From NCBI GenBank assembly GCA_017409005.1, contig JAFQTP010000003.1, forward strand, positions 62,001-126,000: a DNA stretch of 64,000 nucleotides, written 5' to 3'. The position numbers and the translations under genes were made by a program. The notes under the pieces were generated by a model that saw only the letters and a list, made by a program, of their open reading frames with translations, did no database searches and was not told the origin of the DNA. The stretch is from Clostridia bacterium. Its GTDB lineage: Bacteria; Bacillota; Clostridia; Christensenellales; UBA1242. Shown piece by piece: positions 7,682 to 16,194 of the stretch (within the stretch, counting starts at the first letter, position 1; each line of letters begins with the position of its first letter).

Positions 7682-8209
7682 ATGATATTACCAGATTTAT
7701 TAGAAACACAAAATTTAATATTGAAAAAAGCATCAATCATGTTTGCCGAATCGGCACATAAAAACATTTTTGTTTTTGAAGAATGTGCAAAACATATGTT
7801 ATGGCGTGTTAGTAAAACTTTAGAGGAAACAACATCTAAAATTGATAAGTGGTGTGATTTATTTAAAGATGGATTGGCTTATTTTATTTTTGAAAAAGAT
7901 GGCAACCCTTTAAATGTTTGTGGTTTTATTTTTGCATTAAAAACAAACAACGAAATTTCAGATATTGGTTTGTGTTTTGGTAAGGATTATTTTGGTAAAG
8001 GTTATGGCAAACAAGTTATGCAACTTTTAATTACCCAATTACAAAATAAGGGCATAACCAGAATAGAATATTCTTGTTTTTCTAATAATATTGGGTCTAA
8101 TAAACTTGCAAAAAGTTTAGGGTTTAGATATTATAAAACTCAAGATAGGTTTGTTAATAAGTTAAACAAATATGTGCCAGAAAATTTTTACGATATAATG
8201 TTTAAATAA
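7682..8209 (+). CDS. GNAT-family N-acetyltransferase (RimJ/RimL type)
   Basis: 175 residues. Typical of the Acetyltransf_3 subgroup: DIGLCFGKDYFGKGYGKQ forms the acetyl-CoA loop (GKGYGK), followed by YSCFSNNIGSNKLAKSLGF. Such proteins acetylate ribosomal proteins, antibiotics or small amines; the substrate cannot be told here. No SD is visible, and a -10-like element lies very close to the ATG. It is divergent from the acetyltransferase at 7022-7552, but the two are not close copies. Confidence 0.8.
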   Translation: MILPDLLETQNLILKKASIMFAESAHKNIFVFEECAKHMLWRVSKTLEETTSKIDKWCDLFKDGLAYFIFEKDGNPLNVCGFIFALKTNNEISDIGLCFGKDYFGKGYGKQVMQLLITQLQNKGITRIEYSCFSNNIGSNKLAKSLGFRYYKTQDRFVNKLNKYVPENFYDIMFK

Positions 8210-8290
8210 GTTTATTTAAACTTGCAAATATTGCTAAATAAAGGCAAATATATTAAGTTTGTGTACTACTATGCAAAAGGAAATAATTGT

Positions 8291-10843
8291 ATGGAAAAAT
8301 TTGTTATTATTGATGGAAACAGTTTAATAAATCGTGCGTTTTATGCGCTTCCGCAACTTGCAAATTCCGAGGGGGTTGTTAGCAATGGCGTTTTTGGATT
8401 TACCACAATTTTGGTTAAAATTATTAACGAAATAAAACCCAAATATATTTGTGTTGCGCTAGATTATGGTAAACAAACTTTCAGAAAAGATTTATTTGCT
8501 GAATATAAGGGAACAAGAAAGCCAACTCCGCCAGAATTAAAAAGTCAATTTCCTATTTTACGCGATTTGCTAAAAAGTATGGGCATAACCTATATTGAAA
8601 AAGAGGGTATTGAAGCCGACGACATTATTGGAACTTTAACCAAAAAGTTTAACACCGAAAATATTATTGTAACAGGCGATAAAGATAGTTTTCAGTTAAT
8701 TAACGATAACACTTGGGTAATGTTTACACGCAAAGGTGTTTCCGAAACAATTAATTATAATCCAGACCAACTGTTTAACGATTATGGTTTAAAACCATAT
8801 CAAATTATCGATTTAAAAGCACTTATGGGCGATGCTTCCGATAACATTCCTGGTGTTGCTGGTGTTGGCGAAAAAACAGCACTTGGCTTACTTGATAAGT
8901 TTGTAACTCTTGAAGGCGTTTACGAAAATTTAAACAATATTTCTGGTAAACTAAAAGAAAAACTTGAAACCAATCGTGAAACAGCGTTTCTTAGTAAAAC
9001 TCTTGCAACCATTAAAACCGATTGCGAACTAAACTACGAACTTAAAAATTTTGAATATCAATTTCCTTTTAGTAACGAAGTTCACAAATTTTTTATGCGC
9101 TATCAATTTAATTCGCTATTAAAAAAGCCAGAATTATTTACACAAATTGAAGTCGACGAGGTTAGTGCCGATGTTAATCAAGTTAGCATAACAAACCTAA
9201 ACCAAGTTAATGACATTATTAAACTAATTAACCAAGAAAAACACTTTTACCTAAGCCTTGACGGAACATTTAGTTTAACTGTTGGAAACACTGAATTTAA
9301 TTTAGAGCAAAAATTTGATTTGCTTTCAACACCAATTGAATTAAACGATGTTTTACAACAACTAAAACCAGTTTTAGAAGACTCTTTAGTTTCAAAATGT
9401 TTGTTTGATTATAAGTCAATTTTGCACAAGTTACACGACCACAATGTGGCTTTAAATGGCGTTAAATTTGATGTTTTAATTGCTAGATATTTGGTTAACA
9501 ACAACAATAAAGCAACCATTGGTTTAACCGATGTTTTAACTGAAAATGCAATTAATAATAAGTTATTAAGTTATAACTTAAAGTATTTGGAAGAAGTATA
9601 TTCTAAAAAACTAGAAGAACTTAACCTTAACGACGTTATGTTTAATATGGAACTTCCGTTAACCTATGTGCTATATAACATGGAAAACAATGGCTTTAAA
9701 ATTGACCAAAACGAACTATATAAACTGGACGAAAAATATTCTGCAGAGTTAACCGAGTTAACTAACGAAATTTTCGAACTTGCCGGAATGCAGTTTAACA
9801 TTAATTCGCCAAAGCAACTAGGCGAGGTTTTATTTGATAAACTTAACCTTTATATGGGCAACAACAAAAAGAAAAGCACCGGAATTGATGTTTTAAATAA
9901 TTTGAAAAATGACCACCCAATAATTGAAAAAATTATTAGGTATAGGCAAATAAGCAAACTTTACACAACTTATGTTAAAGCATTTGAGGGCTTAATTAAT
10001 AAACAAACCGGAAAAATTTACACAACCTTTAACCAAACACTAACTTCAACTGGCAGGCTAAGCAGTTCCGAGCCAAACTTGCAAAATATTCCAGTTAGAA
10101 CCGACGAGGGTAAAGGGCTAAGAAAAATATTTATTCCTTCAAACCCAAAAGGTTACATTGTTTCGGCAGATTATAGCCAAATTGAACTTAGGTTACTTGC
10201 TTCGTTTAGTGCCGATCCGCAACTGGTTAAAGCCTATAACGAACATAAGGATATTCATGCAACAACCGCAAGCCAAGTGTTTGGGGTAAAACTTACCGAT
10301 GTAACCAGCCAAATGCGTAGGGACGCTAAAGCTATTAACTTTGGCATAATTTATGGTATTTCCGATTATGGTTTAAGCCAAAACATTGGCTCAACACGTA
10401 AAGTTGCAAAAGACTATATTGATAGATATTTTGAAGAATATCCGTCAGTTAAAAACTATATGGAACAAAATGTTGCGTTCTGCAAAGAAAACGGCTATAG
10501 CAAAACATATTTTGGACGTGTTAGGTTTATTCCTGAAATTAAAAGTTCAAACTTCAACATTCGTCAATTGGGCGAGCGTGCTGCCATGAATATGCCACTG
10601 CAAGGTACCGCTTCCGACATTATTAAACTTGCCATGATTAAAGTTTTTAATAGAATTAATAGCGAAAATTTGAAAAGTAAGTTAATCTTGCAAATTCACG
10701 ACGAACTTATTGTTGATTGCGAACCAAACGAACTTGAGCAAATTAAAACTATTTTAACCGAAGAAATGGAAAACGTTGTTAATCTGCCAGTTAAACTAGA
10801 GGTTAATGTTAGTTATGGTTCTGATTGGTTTGAAGCAAAATAA
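8291..10843 (+). CDS. polA: DNA polymerase I
   Basis: 850 residues. Fills gaps and removes RNA primers. Residues 1-290 are the 5'-3' flap exonuclease (VIIDGNSLINRAF, EGIEADDIIGT, TGDKDSFQL, GDASDNIPGV). The middle domain corresponds to the 3'-5' exonuclease but lacks the catalytic acidic pair (LSLDGTFS in place of DxE), so proofreading is probably absent, as in Bacillus PolA. The polymerase domain is intact: motif A DYSQIELR (627-634), motif B RRDAKAINFGIIYG (from 676), motif C IHDELIVD (802-809). ATG 8291 follows AAAGGA; the longer frame from 8222 has no SD. Confidence 0.95.
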   Translation: MEKFVIIDGNSLINRAFYALPQLANSEGVVSNGVFGFTTILVKIINEIKPKYICVALDYGKQTFRKDLFAEYKGTRKPTPPELKSQFPILRDLLKSMGITYIEKEGIEADDIIGTLTKKFNTENIIVTGDKDSFQLINDNTWVMFTRKGVSETINYNPDQLFNDYGLKPYQIIDLKALMGDASDNIPGVAGVGEKTALGLLDKFVTLEGVYENLNNISGKLKEKLETNRETAFLSKTLATIKTDCELNYELKNFEYQFPFSNEVHKFFMRYQFNSLLKKPELFTQIEVDEVSADVNQVSITNLNQVNDIIKLINQEKHFYLSLDGTFSLTVGNTEFNLEQKFDLLSTPIELNDVLQQLKPVLEDSLVSKCLFDYKSILHKLHDHNVALNGVKFDVLIARYLVNNNNKATIGLTDVLTENAINNKLLSYNLKYLEEVYSKKLEELNLNDVMFNMELPLTYVLYNMENNGFKIDQNELYKLDEKYSAELTELTNEIFELAGMQFNINSPKQLGEVLFDKLNLYMGNNKKKSTGIDVLNNLKNDHPIIEKIIRYRQISKLYTTYVKAFEGLINKQTGKIYTTFNQTLTSTGRLSSSEPNLQNIPVRTDEGKGLRKIFIPSNPKGYIVSADYSQIELRLLASFSADPQLVKAYNEHKDIHATTASQVFGVKLTDVTSQMRRDAKAINFGIIYGISDYGLSQNIGSTRKVAKDYIDRYFEEYPSVKNYMEQNVAFCKENGYSKTYFGRVRFIPEIKSSNFNIRQLGERAAMNMPLQGTASDIIKLAMIKVFNRINSENLKSKLILQIHDELIVDCEPNELEQIKTILTEEMENVVNLPVKLEVNVSYGSDWFEAK

Positions 10844-10856
10844 TTAAACTATAAAA

Positions 10857-10893
10857 AATAAGCTTATGGCTATTTGCTAAGGCTTATTTTTTT
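10857..10893 (+). terminator. Terminator of polA
   Basis: AATAAGC...GCTTATT stem with inner TTA/TAA pairs, followed by TTTTTTT. Confidence 0.8.
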
Positions 10894-10935
10894 GTGCATT
10901 AGTATATTCATAAAAAACAAGCATAACCTAATAGT

Positions 10936-11478
10936 ATGAAAAAAAATATTATTGTTGTTAGTGTTATAACGGCGGTTGTGTTACTTTTGGGGTTAAGTGC
11001 AATTTTATTTTGGTATGTAATGTATCCAGTAAAACATAAAAATGTTATTCAAAAATATTGTAATGTGTTTAATCTTGAACCAAGTTTGGTTTGTGCTGTT
11101 ATTAACACTGAAAGTGGGTTTAATAAAAATGCAGTTAGTGCAGTTGGAGCAAAAGGTCTTATGCAACTAATGCCATCAACTGCAACCGAAATTGCAACTA
11201 AACTAAATGTTGCTAATTACACCGAAGAAATGCTTTTTACACCCGACACCAACATCAGGTTTGGGTGCTACTATTTAAACTATTTGCTAAATATGTATAA
11301 CGGCAATGTAACTTGCGCGGTGGCGGCATATAATGCAGGGTTTAACAATGTTAACAGTTGGCTAGAAAATTCGCAATATTCAACTAATAATCAACTTACA
11401 AACATTCCGGTTGCCGAAACTAAAAATTATGTAAAAAAGGTTTATTCCGCCATCAAAATTTATAATTTCAGATATTAA
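10936..11478 (+). CDS. Membrane-anchored lytic transglycosylase (SLT domain)
   Basis: 180 residues. Residues 4-30 are a single hydrophobic anchor. The rest is a Slt70-like domain that cleaves peptidoglycan glycan strands: catalytic Glu59 in INTESGF, then GAKGLMQLMPSTA, TNIRFGCYYLNYLL and AVAAYNAGFNNV. Acts on the cell wall outside the membrane. No clear SD precedes ATG 10936. It lies alone between the polA terminator and its own, so it is not part of the polA operon. Confidence 0.9.
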   Translation: MKKNIIVVSVITAVVLLLGLSAILFWYVMYPVKHKNVIQKYCNVFNLEPSLVCAVINTESGFNKNAVSAVGAKGLMQLMPSTATEIATKLNVANYTEEMLFTPDTNIRFGCYYLNYLLNMYNGNVTCAVAAYNAGFNNVNSWLENSQYSTNNQLTNIPVAETKNYVKKVYSAIKIYNFRY

Positions 11479-11481
11479 ATT

Positions 11482-11513
11482 AAAGCATTAAACAATTTGT
11501 TTGGTGCTTTTTA
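11482..11513 (+). terminator. Terminator of the transglycosylase gene
   Basis: AAAGCATTAAACA pairs with TGTTTGGTGCTTT, with two G-T wobbles, then a short T run. Confidence 0.7.
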
Positions 11514-11534
11514 TAATTTTAATAAACTTTTGCA

Positions 11535-11563
11535 TTGACTTGCACGCTATTTTCTAGTAAACT
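11535..11563 (+). promoter_or_regulatory. Promoter of lysS-degV
   Basis: TTGACT (11535-11540), 17-nt spacer, TAAACT (11558-11563). The -10 lies inside a perfect inverted repeat. Confidence 0.75.
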
Positions 11564-11569
11564 AGAAAA
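11550..11569. promoter_or_regulatory. Palindrome over the lysS -10 (possible operator)
   Basis: TTTTCTAGT-AA-ACTAGAAAA, 9-bp arms with a 2-bp centre, covering the -10. A dimeric repressor bound here would block the promoter. There is no long T run after it, so it is not a terminator. Confidence 0.5.
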
Positions 11570-11600
11570 AGCAAAAAATCGAGATTAATCGGAGAAAATT

Positions 11601-13073
11601 ATGGATCAAAATACTACTGAAAATTTATATAAGGAAACAGATATTAGACAAAAGAAGATTGATGACTTAAAAGAAGAGGGAATTAATCCTTATGCAGAGC
11701 GTTTTGGGGAAACTCATAACATTACTAAAGTTAGAGAAATGAACGATGGCGACAGAGTTTCGGTTGCTGGTCGTATGACATTTAGACGTACATTTGGTAA
11801 ATTTATGTTTGTTCAAATTACCGATGTGTTTAACAAACTTCAAGTTAGCCTAAGTGTTAACCAAATTCCTGAAGATGAATATAAATGGTTTAACAATTTT
11901 GTTGACATTGGCGACTATGTTGGTTTTACTGGAACAATTTATCACACAAAAACTAACGAGCTTACTGTTCAAGCCGAAAGTTTTAATTTGCTTTCAAAAG
12001 CTAAAAAACCACTTCCAGAAAAATTCCATGGTTTAACAGATATCGAAACACGTTATCGTCAACGTTACCTAGACCTTGTTATGAACGAAGAAAGCCGCAA
12101 GGTTTTAGTTGGACGCAGCCGTTTAGTTGCTTTTATTAGAAACTATTTACAAGAAAACGGATTCCTAGAAGTTGAAACTCCAATTTTACAAGGTGCTGTT
12201 TGTGGCGCAAGTGCAAAACCATTCTTTACACACCACAATGCTTTAGATAAAGAGTGCAACCTACGTATTGCTCCAGAAGTTTACTTAAAACAAGTTGTTG
12301 CTGGTGGTTTTCCACGTGTGTTTGAAGTTGCAAAATGCTTCCGTAACGAGGGTATGGACGCTTCTCACTTACAAGAGTTTACTCAAGTAGAGTGGTATTG
12401 CAGCTACTGGAACTTTGAAGATAACATTAAATTCTACACAAAGTTTATTCGTGAACTTGTAACATACATGCTTGGCAAACCAGAAATTGTTGTTGGCGAC
12501 AAAACAATTGTTTTACCAGAAGAATTTAATCGTATTAACTACGTTGAAAAAATTAACAGCATTCTAAAATTTAACGTTTTAGATTATCCAGATGTTGAAG
12601 AACTTCGCAAAAAAGTTTTAGAAACTGGTTTATTTGATGCCGACGAAGTTGATTATTTAAAAACTTGTGGTGCAATTATCGATTATGTTTACAAACGTAA
12701 AATGCGTCCAGACATTATTGAACCTACAATTCTTTATAACTATCCAGCATGCTTAGTTCCACTAGCACGTCGTAGCGATAAAGACCCACGCATTATCGAA
12801 ATGTTCCAATTCCTAGTTAATGGTGAAGAACTTTGCAAAGCTTATTCTGAACTTGTAGACCCAGATATTCAACGAGAAACTTTAGAGGAACAAGCTAAAG
12901 CAAAAGCAATGGGAGATGAGGAAGCAATGGATATCGACGAAGATTTCTTGCTTGCTATGGAACATGGTATGCCTCCAATGAGTGGTCTTGGTATGGGTAT
13001 TGATAGATTGCTTGTTATGCTTTATAATCAACAAAACATTCGTGATGTAATTTTATTCCCAATTATGAAATAA
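11601..13073 (+). CDS. lysS: Lysyl-tRNA synthetase, class II
   Basis: 490 residues. Charges tRNA-Lys. The N-terminal OB fold (about residues 50-140; VAGRMTFRRTFGKFMF) binds the anticodon. The catalytic class II core has motif 1 around FLEVETPILQG, motif 2 FRNEGMDASHLQEFTQ and motif 3 GLGMGIDRLLVMLYN. Full length for the family. GGAG precedes ATG 11601. It is followed after 11 nt by a degV gene in the same unit. Confidence 0.97.
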   Translation: MDQNTTENLYKETDIRQKKIDDLKEEGINPYAERFGETHNITKVREMNDGDRVSVAGRMTFRRTFGKFMFVQITDVFNKLQVSLSVNQIPEDEYKWFNNFVDIGDYVGFTGTIYHTKTNELTVQAESFNLLSKAKKPLPEKFHGLTDIETRYRQRYLDLVMNEESRKVLVGRSRLVAFIRNYLQENGFLEVETPILQGAVCGASAKPFFTHHNALDKECNLRIAPEVYLKQVVAGGFPRVFEVAKCFRNEGMDASHLQEFTQVEWYCSYWNFEDNIKFYTKFIRELVTYMLGKPEIVVGDKTIVLPEEFNRINYVEKINSILKFNVLDYPDVEELRKKVLETGLFDADEVDYLKTCGAIIDYVYKRKMRPDIIEPTILYNYPACLVPLARRSDKDPRIIEMFQFLVNGEELCKAYSELVDPDIQRETLEEQAKAKAMGDEEAMDIDEDFLLAMEHGMPPMSGLGMGIDRLLVMLYNQQNIRDVILFPIMK

Positions 13074-13084
13074 GAGGTTTTTAT

Positions 13085-13909
13085 ATGAGTGTTATTTTTG
13101 CAAGTTCAACTTGTGATTTAAACTTAAAAATACTAAAAAAAGTTGGTGTAGAGGTTCTAAATTTGCCTGTAAATTTTAACGGCAAAAAGTGCCTTTATAA
13201 CGCAAGTAAGTTTAATTTTGACGAGTACTATGCAAACTCTAACATTGCATTAGACGAACCAAACTACACAAAACTAATTAAAACAAAATTTACCGAAGCC
13301 TTGTTAACTGGGCAAGATTTAATTTATTTAACTGCAAATGCTAAATATGATTTAACTTATAAATTTGTTAATCCAATTTTAAAGGAACTTGCAACCAAGT
13401 TTCCAGAACAAAAAATTGAAATTGTTAACTGCAACAACTATAGTTTAGGCTATGGGTTAATTGTGTATGAGGCAGGCATTGTAAATTCGCGTGGCGAAAG
13501 CATTACCGAAGTTACTAAATTTGTTAACAAAATTAAACGTCAAATTAAAACCTACATTATTCCATCTACCAATGCAAACATAAAACAAAAATTAACATTG
13601 GTTGGTGGCATGATTGGTGTTAGGCCAGTTTTAGAAGTGGTGGGTGGCGAACTTAAAGTTTTAAACAATGTTAGGGGAAAAAAGAATATAATTAATGTTT
13701 TACTTGAAAAAGCAAAACAAAACTCTAACGAAGTGCCTTTAGCAATTATGTGTGGCAAAAACACTGACGAAGCCAATGCTTTAGAAGAATATGTTTTAGA
13801 AGCTGATTCCGAGCGTGTTATTTTAAAAGGTGGCATAAACCCACTTATGTTATCGCAATTTGGCGATAGAACAATTGCAATAAGTTATTACAAAAAACCT
13901 AGAAGCTAA
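13085..13909 (+). CDS. DegV family fatty-acid-binding protein
   Basis: 274 residues, typical length. DegV/FakB proteins bind fatty acids, and some serve fatty acid kinase FakA. Visible here are the N-terminal strand with ASSTCDL (family usually DSxxDL), the ligand-pocket region NYSLGYGLIVYEAG and the LVGGMIGVRPVLEVVGGELKV domain junction, close to the family GRI-xxLLxIKPIL pattern. SD GAGG precedes ATG 13085. Co-transcribed with lysS; no functional link is evident. Confidence 0.88.
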   Translation: MSVIFASSTCDLNLKILKKVGVEVLNLPVNFNGKKCLYNASKFNFDEYYANSNIALDEPNYTKLIKTKFTEALLTGQDLIYLTANAKYDLTYKFVNPILKELATKFPEQKIEIVNCNNYSLGYGLIVYEAGIVNSRGESITEVTKFVNKIKRQIKTYIIPSTNANIKQKLTLVGGMIGVRPVLEVVGGELKVLNNVRGKKNIINVLLEKAKQNSNEVPLAIMCGKNTDEANALEEYVLEADSERVILKGGINPLMLSQFGDRTIAISYYKKPRS

Positions 13910-13923
13910 TTTCTAGGTTTTTT
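13892..13923 (+). terminator. Terminator of lysS-degV
   Basis: AACCTAGAA/TTTCTAGGTT stem and T run. The degV stop codon lies in the loop. Confidence 0.85.
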
Positions 13924-14037
13924 AATATTCAAACTATTACTGCTCAAGAATTTTTTGATTACGAACTAAAAGATTTAATAAGAAAAGAAAAAGTTTCATC
14001 AGAAACTTTAACAAAGTCTGGAAAATCAGTTAAATAA
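13924..14037 (+). pseudogene. Short coding-like remnant without a start
   Basis: An open frame of 37 codons ending ...TKSGKSVK, then TAA. Composition looks protein-like (FFDYELKDLIRKEK), but there is no ATG, GTG or TTG and no SD, and the upstream terminator cuts it off. It is followed at once by its own terminator. It looks like the tail of a decayed gene. Family unknown. Confidence 0.35.
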
Positions 14038-14042
14038 ATTCT

Positions 14043-14068
14043 AAACCACCAAATTTGGTGGTTTTTAT
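14043..14068 (+). terminator. Terminator after the remnant
   Basis: AAACCACCAAATTTGGTGGTTT, a near-perfect palindrome, followed by TTATTTTT. Confidence 0.8.
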
Positions 14069-14087
14069 TTTTAACTATAAAACTTTA

Positions 14088-14096
14088 TGCTATACT
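14088..14096 (+). promoter_or_regulatory. Extended -10 promoter of the gene at 14115
   Basis: TATGCTATACT contains TGC-TATACT, identical to the extended -10 before the topoisomerase operon at 37778. The -35 is weak. Confidence 0.5.
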
Positions 14097-14114
14097 ATTT
14101 TAGAGGTAAAACAA

Positions 14115-14918
14115 ATGCTTATAAATGTTTTAAATAAAGAAAGTTTAAAAATTGAAACAAAAAATATTAATGCTAATGTTAATGGTGTTTCAAGTCCACT
14201 ACTAATTCCAAACCCACTTACACTTTGTGTTAACGGAACCGATAATGGGCGTTTTAATGTTTTTAATTTAGATAATTTAAGTTTAAATGATTTAAACTTG
14301 CAACTTCAAAAGTTTAAACATAACAATAAAATTAACATAATTTATTTAAATAATGTTATTAACTATGTTAATTATTTTGACGAAATAATTATTCCGTTTT
14401 GTAAACAAAACAAAGTAAAACCTGTTGTTAAAGCAGGTAGCACCCTTGAAGAAATGGGTGAGTTTGATGTTGCTTTTAAAAAATCGCCAATAGATGTTTT
14501 AGAGGAATATGGCGTGCTAGATTTAGAACCAATAATTTTATCTGCCACTAGGCTTGAAAAAGAAGATTTGGAAAAACTTGGTTACTATAGTGCAACCATA
14601 TGTTTAGATTTGTCTAACGATTTAATTGCTGGAAATGGGGTTCCACAAATTGTTACAATGCAAAAATATAACCTAAACATAATGCTAAATGTTAGGGACG
14701 ATTTGTTTGAAGAACTTAAACTTGTTTATATGCTATCAAATGGTATTTTTAATTATGAACAAAGCTATGCAAACATCTTAAAAATGGCTTTATTAAATAG
14801 TTATAAGGCATTTAATATAGAGAACTCAGAACTTATGCTTTTGTGTAATATTGAACAGCCAAGCCTTAAAAATTTAGTTTTAAATTGCAACAAATTTAAC
14901 ATTGCAACTAAAAACTAA
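14115..14918 (+). CDS. Amidohydrolase-like protein without metal ligands
   Basis: 267 residues. The region 90-205 follows the layout of MTA/SAH deaminase-type amidohydrolases: a FCKQNKVKP strand, then the SPIDVLEEYGVLD helix, then a LEKEDLEKLG helix, then ...FEELKLVYML. At the places where that family has its metal and catalytic residues, this protein differs: HxHxxET is replaced by VVKAGST (104-110), the AHxxHL strand by SATRL (143-147), and GTDG by NVRD (192-195). If the match is right it cannot be a metal-dependent hydrolase and may have a binding or structural role. The N-terminal about 90 residues are Asn-rich and unassigned. ATG 14115 is chosen for its GAGG; the upstream frame lies in the promoter. 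The family assignment is my inference from motif order. Confidence 0.5.
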   Translation: MLINVLNKESLKIETKNINANVNGVSSPLLIPNPLTLCVNGTDNGRFNVFNLDNLSLNDLNLQLQKFKHNNKINIIYLNNVINYVNYFDEIIIPFCKQNKVKPVVKAGSTLEEMGEFDVAFKKSPIDVLEEYGVLDLEPIILSATRLEKEDLEKLGYYSATICLDLSNDLIAGNGVPQIVTMQKYNLNIMLNVRDDLFEELKLVYMLSNGIFNYEQSYANILKMALLNSYKAFNIENSELMLLCNIEQPSLKNLVLNCNKFNIATKN

Positions 14919-14936
14919 CTATAGTAAATTTTGCTA

Positions 14937-14965
14937 TTGATTGTTGGGCTAATTTATGCTATAAT
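14937..14965 (+). promoter_or_regulatory. Promoter of the 22-residue membrane peptide gene
   Basis: TTGATT (14937-14942), 17-nt spacer, TATAAT (14960-14965). Confidence 0.7.
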
Positions 14966-14989
14966 TTTAAAAATGAGGAGGAAATTACA

Positions 14990-15058
14990 ATGACAGCTAT
15001 TTATTGGATTATCGGTTTATTTGTGCTTTTCGCCTTTTTAAAGAATTTTAATGCTTAA
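14990..15058 (+). CDS. 22-residue single-helix membrane peptide
   Basis: A 22-codon ORF with ATG 14990 and TAA at 15056. It encodes MTAIYWIIGLF, a hydrophobic core, and the end FLKNFNA. Almost the whole chain would form one membrane helix with a basic tail. It has every sign of a real gene: a near-consensus promoter, a strong SD (GAGGAGG) 8 nt before the ATG, and its own terminator 28 nt after the stop. It lies between the pseudo-amidohydrolase and the CtsR operon, on the same strand. Function unknown; small hydrophobic peptides of this size include membrane-complex regulators, toxins and stress peptides. Confidence 0.7.
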   Translation: MTAIYWIIGLFVLFAFLKNFNA

Positions 15059-15085
15059 TTAACTAAATAATATTATTAAAAATAT

Positions 15086-15118
15086 AACAACGCCTAACAA
15101 CAGGTGTTGTTTTTTTGT
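15086..15118 (+). terminator. Terminator of the small peptide gene
   Basis: AACAACGCC/GGTGTTGTT stem (one G-T pair) followed by TTTTTTT. Confidence 0.85.
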
Positions 15119-15148
15119 TTTTTAATTAAAAAATTTATCATAAAACTG

Positions 15149-15176
15149 TTGTAAATTTAAAAAATTTGGTTATAAT
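15149..15176 (+). promoter_or_regulatory. Promoter of the ctsR operon
   Basis: TTGTAA (15149-15154), 16-nt spacer, TATAAT (15171-15176). The CtsR operator lies over the predicted start of transcription. Confidence 0.7.
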
Positions 15177-15186
15177 TATATTGAAA

Positions 15187-15203
15187 GGTCAAAGAAAGTC
15201 AAA
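15187..15203 (+). promoter_or_regulatory. CtsR operator
   Basis: GGTCAAAGAAAGTCAAA matches the published CtsR box RGTCAAANANRGTCAAA at every position. Its place at about +4 to +20 predicts autorepression of the operon until heat or protein stress. Confidence 0.92.
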
Positions 15204-15256
15204 TAAAAATCAAGTTTGCTTTGTTTATCTTATAAAACAGTTAGGAGGTTAGTGGT

Positions 15257-15715
15257 TTGAAAACAATAAGCGATATTATTGAAGAGTTTATTTTGCAGCA
15301 ACTTGACGATGGTGAAATTAATTTAAGTCGTAACGAACTTGCAAATTTTTTTAATTGTGCTCCAAGCCAAATTAACTATGTGTTAACAACTAGGTTTACG
15401 CCAATGCGTGGGTTTGATATTGAAAGCAAACGCGGTGGTGGTGGATATATTAAAATTGTTAAATTTTCAAACAATTCTAAAACCAACCATATTTCTAATT
15501 TAATTAATAACTATATTGGCAATTCAATTGATTATAACAACGCTTTAATGATTTTAGATAATTTGCTTACTAACAACTTTATATCGAAAAGCGAATATAA
15601 AATAATTGCTGTTGCAATATCTAATAAAACATTATCCAGCCCAATTAACAATGAAGATAAGTTAAGGGCAAAAATTTTAACTAACATTTTACTAGAAAAG
15701 TGTAAGGAGGAATAA
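15257..15715 (+). CDS. ctsR: Transcriptional repressor CtsR
   Basis: 152 residues. Represses class III heat-shock genes. N-terminal winged HTH with LSRNELANFFNCAPSQINYV and the wing RGGGGYIKIV that contacts DNA; the C-terminal helical dimer domain follows. It begins with TTG at 15257, set by AGGAGG at 15243-15248 and by family alignment (MKTISDIIEEFI). First gene of ctsR-mcsA-mcsB-clpC; the operator upstream closes the loop. Confidence 0.95.
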   Translation: MKTISDIIEEFILQQLDDGEINLSRNELANFFNCAPSQINYVLTTRFTPMRGFDIESKRGGGGYIKIVKFSNNSKTNHISNLINNYIGNSIDYNNALMILDNLLTNNFISKSEYKIIAVAISNKTLSSPINNEDKLRAKILTNILLEKCKEE

Positions 15716-15717
15716 TT

Positions 15718-16194
15718 ATGCTTTGTGATAAATGTAAACAAAACAACGCAACGTTTCATAGCACCGTTAATGTTAATGGGCAGGTTACCGAAACACATTT
15801 ATGCGAAAATTGTGCAAAAGGGAACAAACTTTTTTCGTTTAACGAATTTTTAAACCCAGCGCTTTCGCCATTTGGCTTTTTTGATAGTTACGAAGAACCA
15901 ACTTGCGATAGTTGCGGTTTCACACTTTCAGATTTTAGGGAAACTGGTTTGCTTGGTTGTGCTGAATGTTATAAAACTTTTAATAGCATTATTAAACAAA
16001 GTTTACAAAAAATTCAACCATCGCTTACTCATGTTGGTAAAAAACTTAACGACCAAACAGGGCTATCTGATTCTGAAAAACAAATTAAAAAACTAGAAGT
16101 TGAACTTAAAAATGCAGTAAATGAAGAAAACTACGAACTTGCAAGCGAAATTAAGAAAAAAATTATTGCATTAAAGGAGGCAAATAATGAATAG
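15718..16194 (+). CDS. mcsA: McsA, activator of the McsB arginine kinase
   Basis: 158 residues. Two zinc-binding CxxC pairs at the N-terminus (CDKC, CENC) and two more (CDSC, CAEC) in the middle, then a C-terminal UVR motif (EVELKNAVNEENYELASEIK), as in Bacillus McsA. Binds McsB and promotes protein-arginine phosphorylation. Starts 2 nt after ctsR with GGAGG before ATG. Overlaps mcsB by 8 nt. Confidence 0.93.
   Translation: MLCDKCKQNNATFHSTVNVNGQVTETHLCENCAKGNKLFSFNEFLNPALSPFGFFDSYEEPTCDSCGFTLSDFRETGLLGCAECYKTFNSIIKQSLQKIQPSLTHVGKKLNDQTGLSDSEKQIKKLEVELKNAVNEENYELASEIKKKIIALKEANNE

Noticed and set aside
11479..11600. T-box leader before lysS
   Set aside because: The promoter lies only about 35-60 nt from the start codon, leaving no room for specifier and antiterminator stems.
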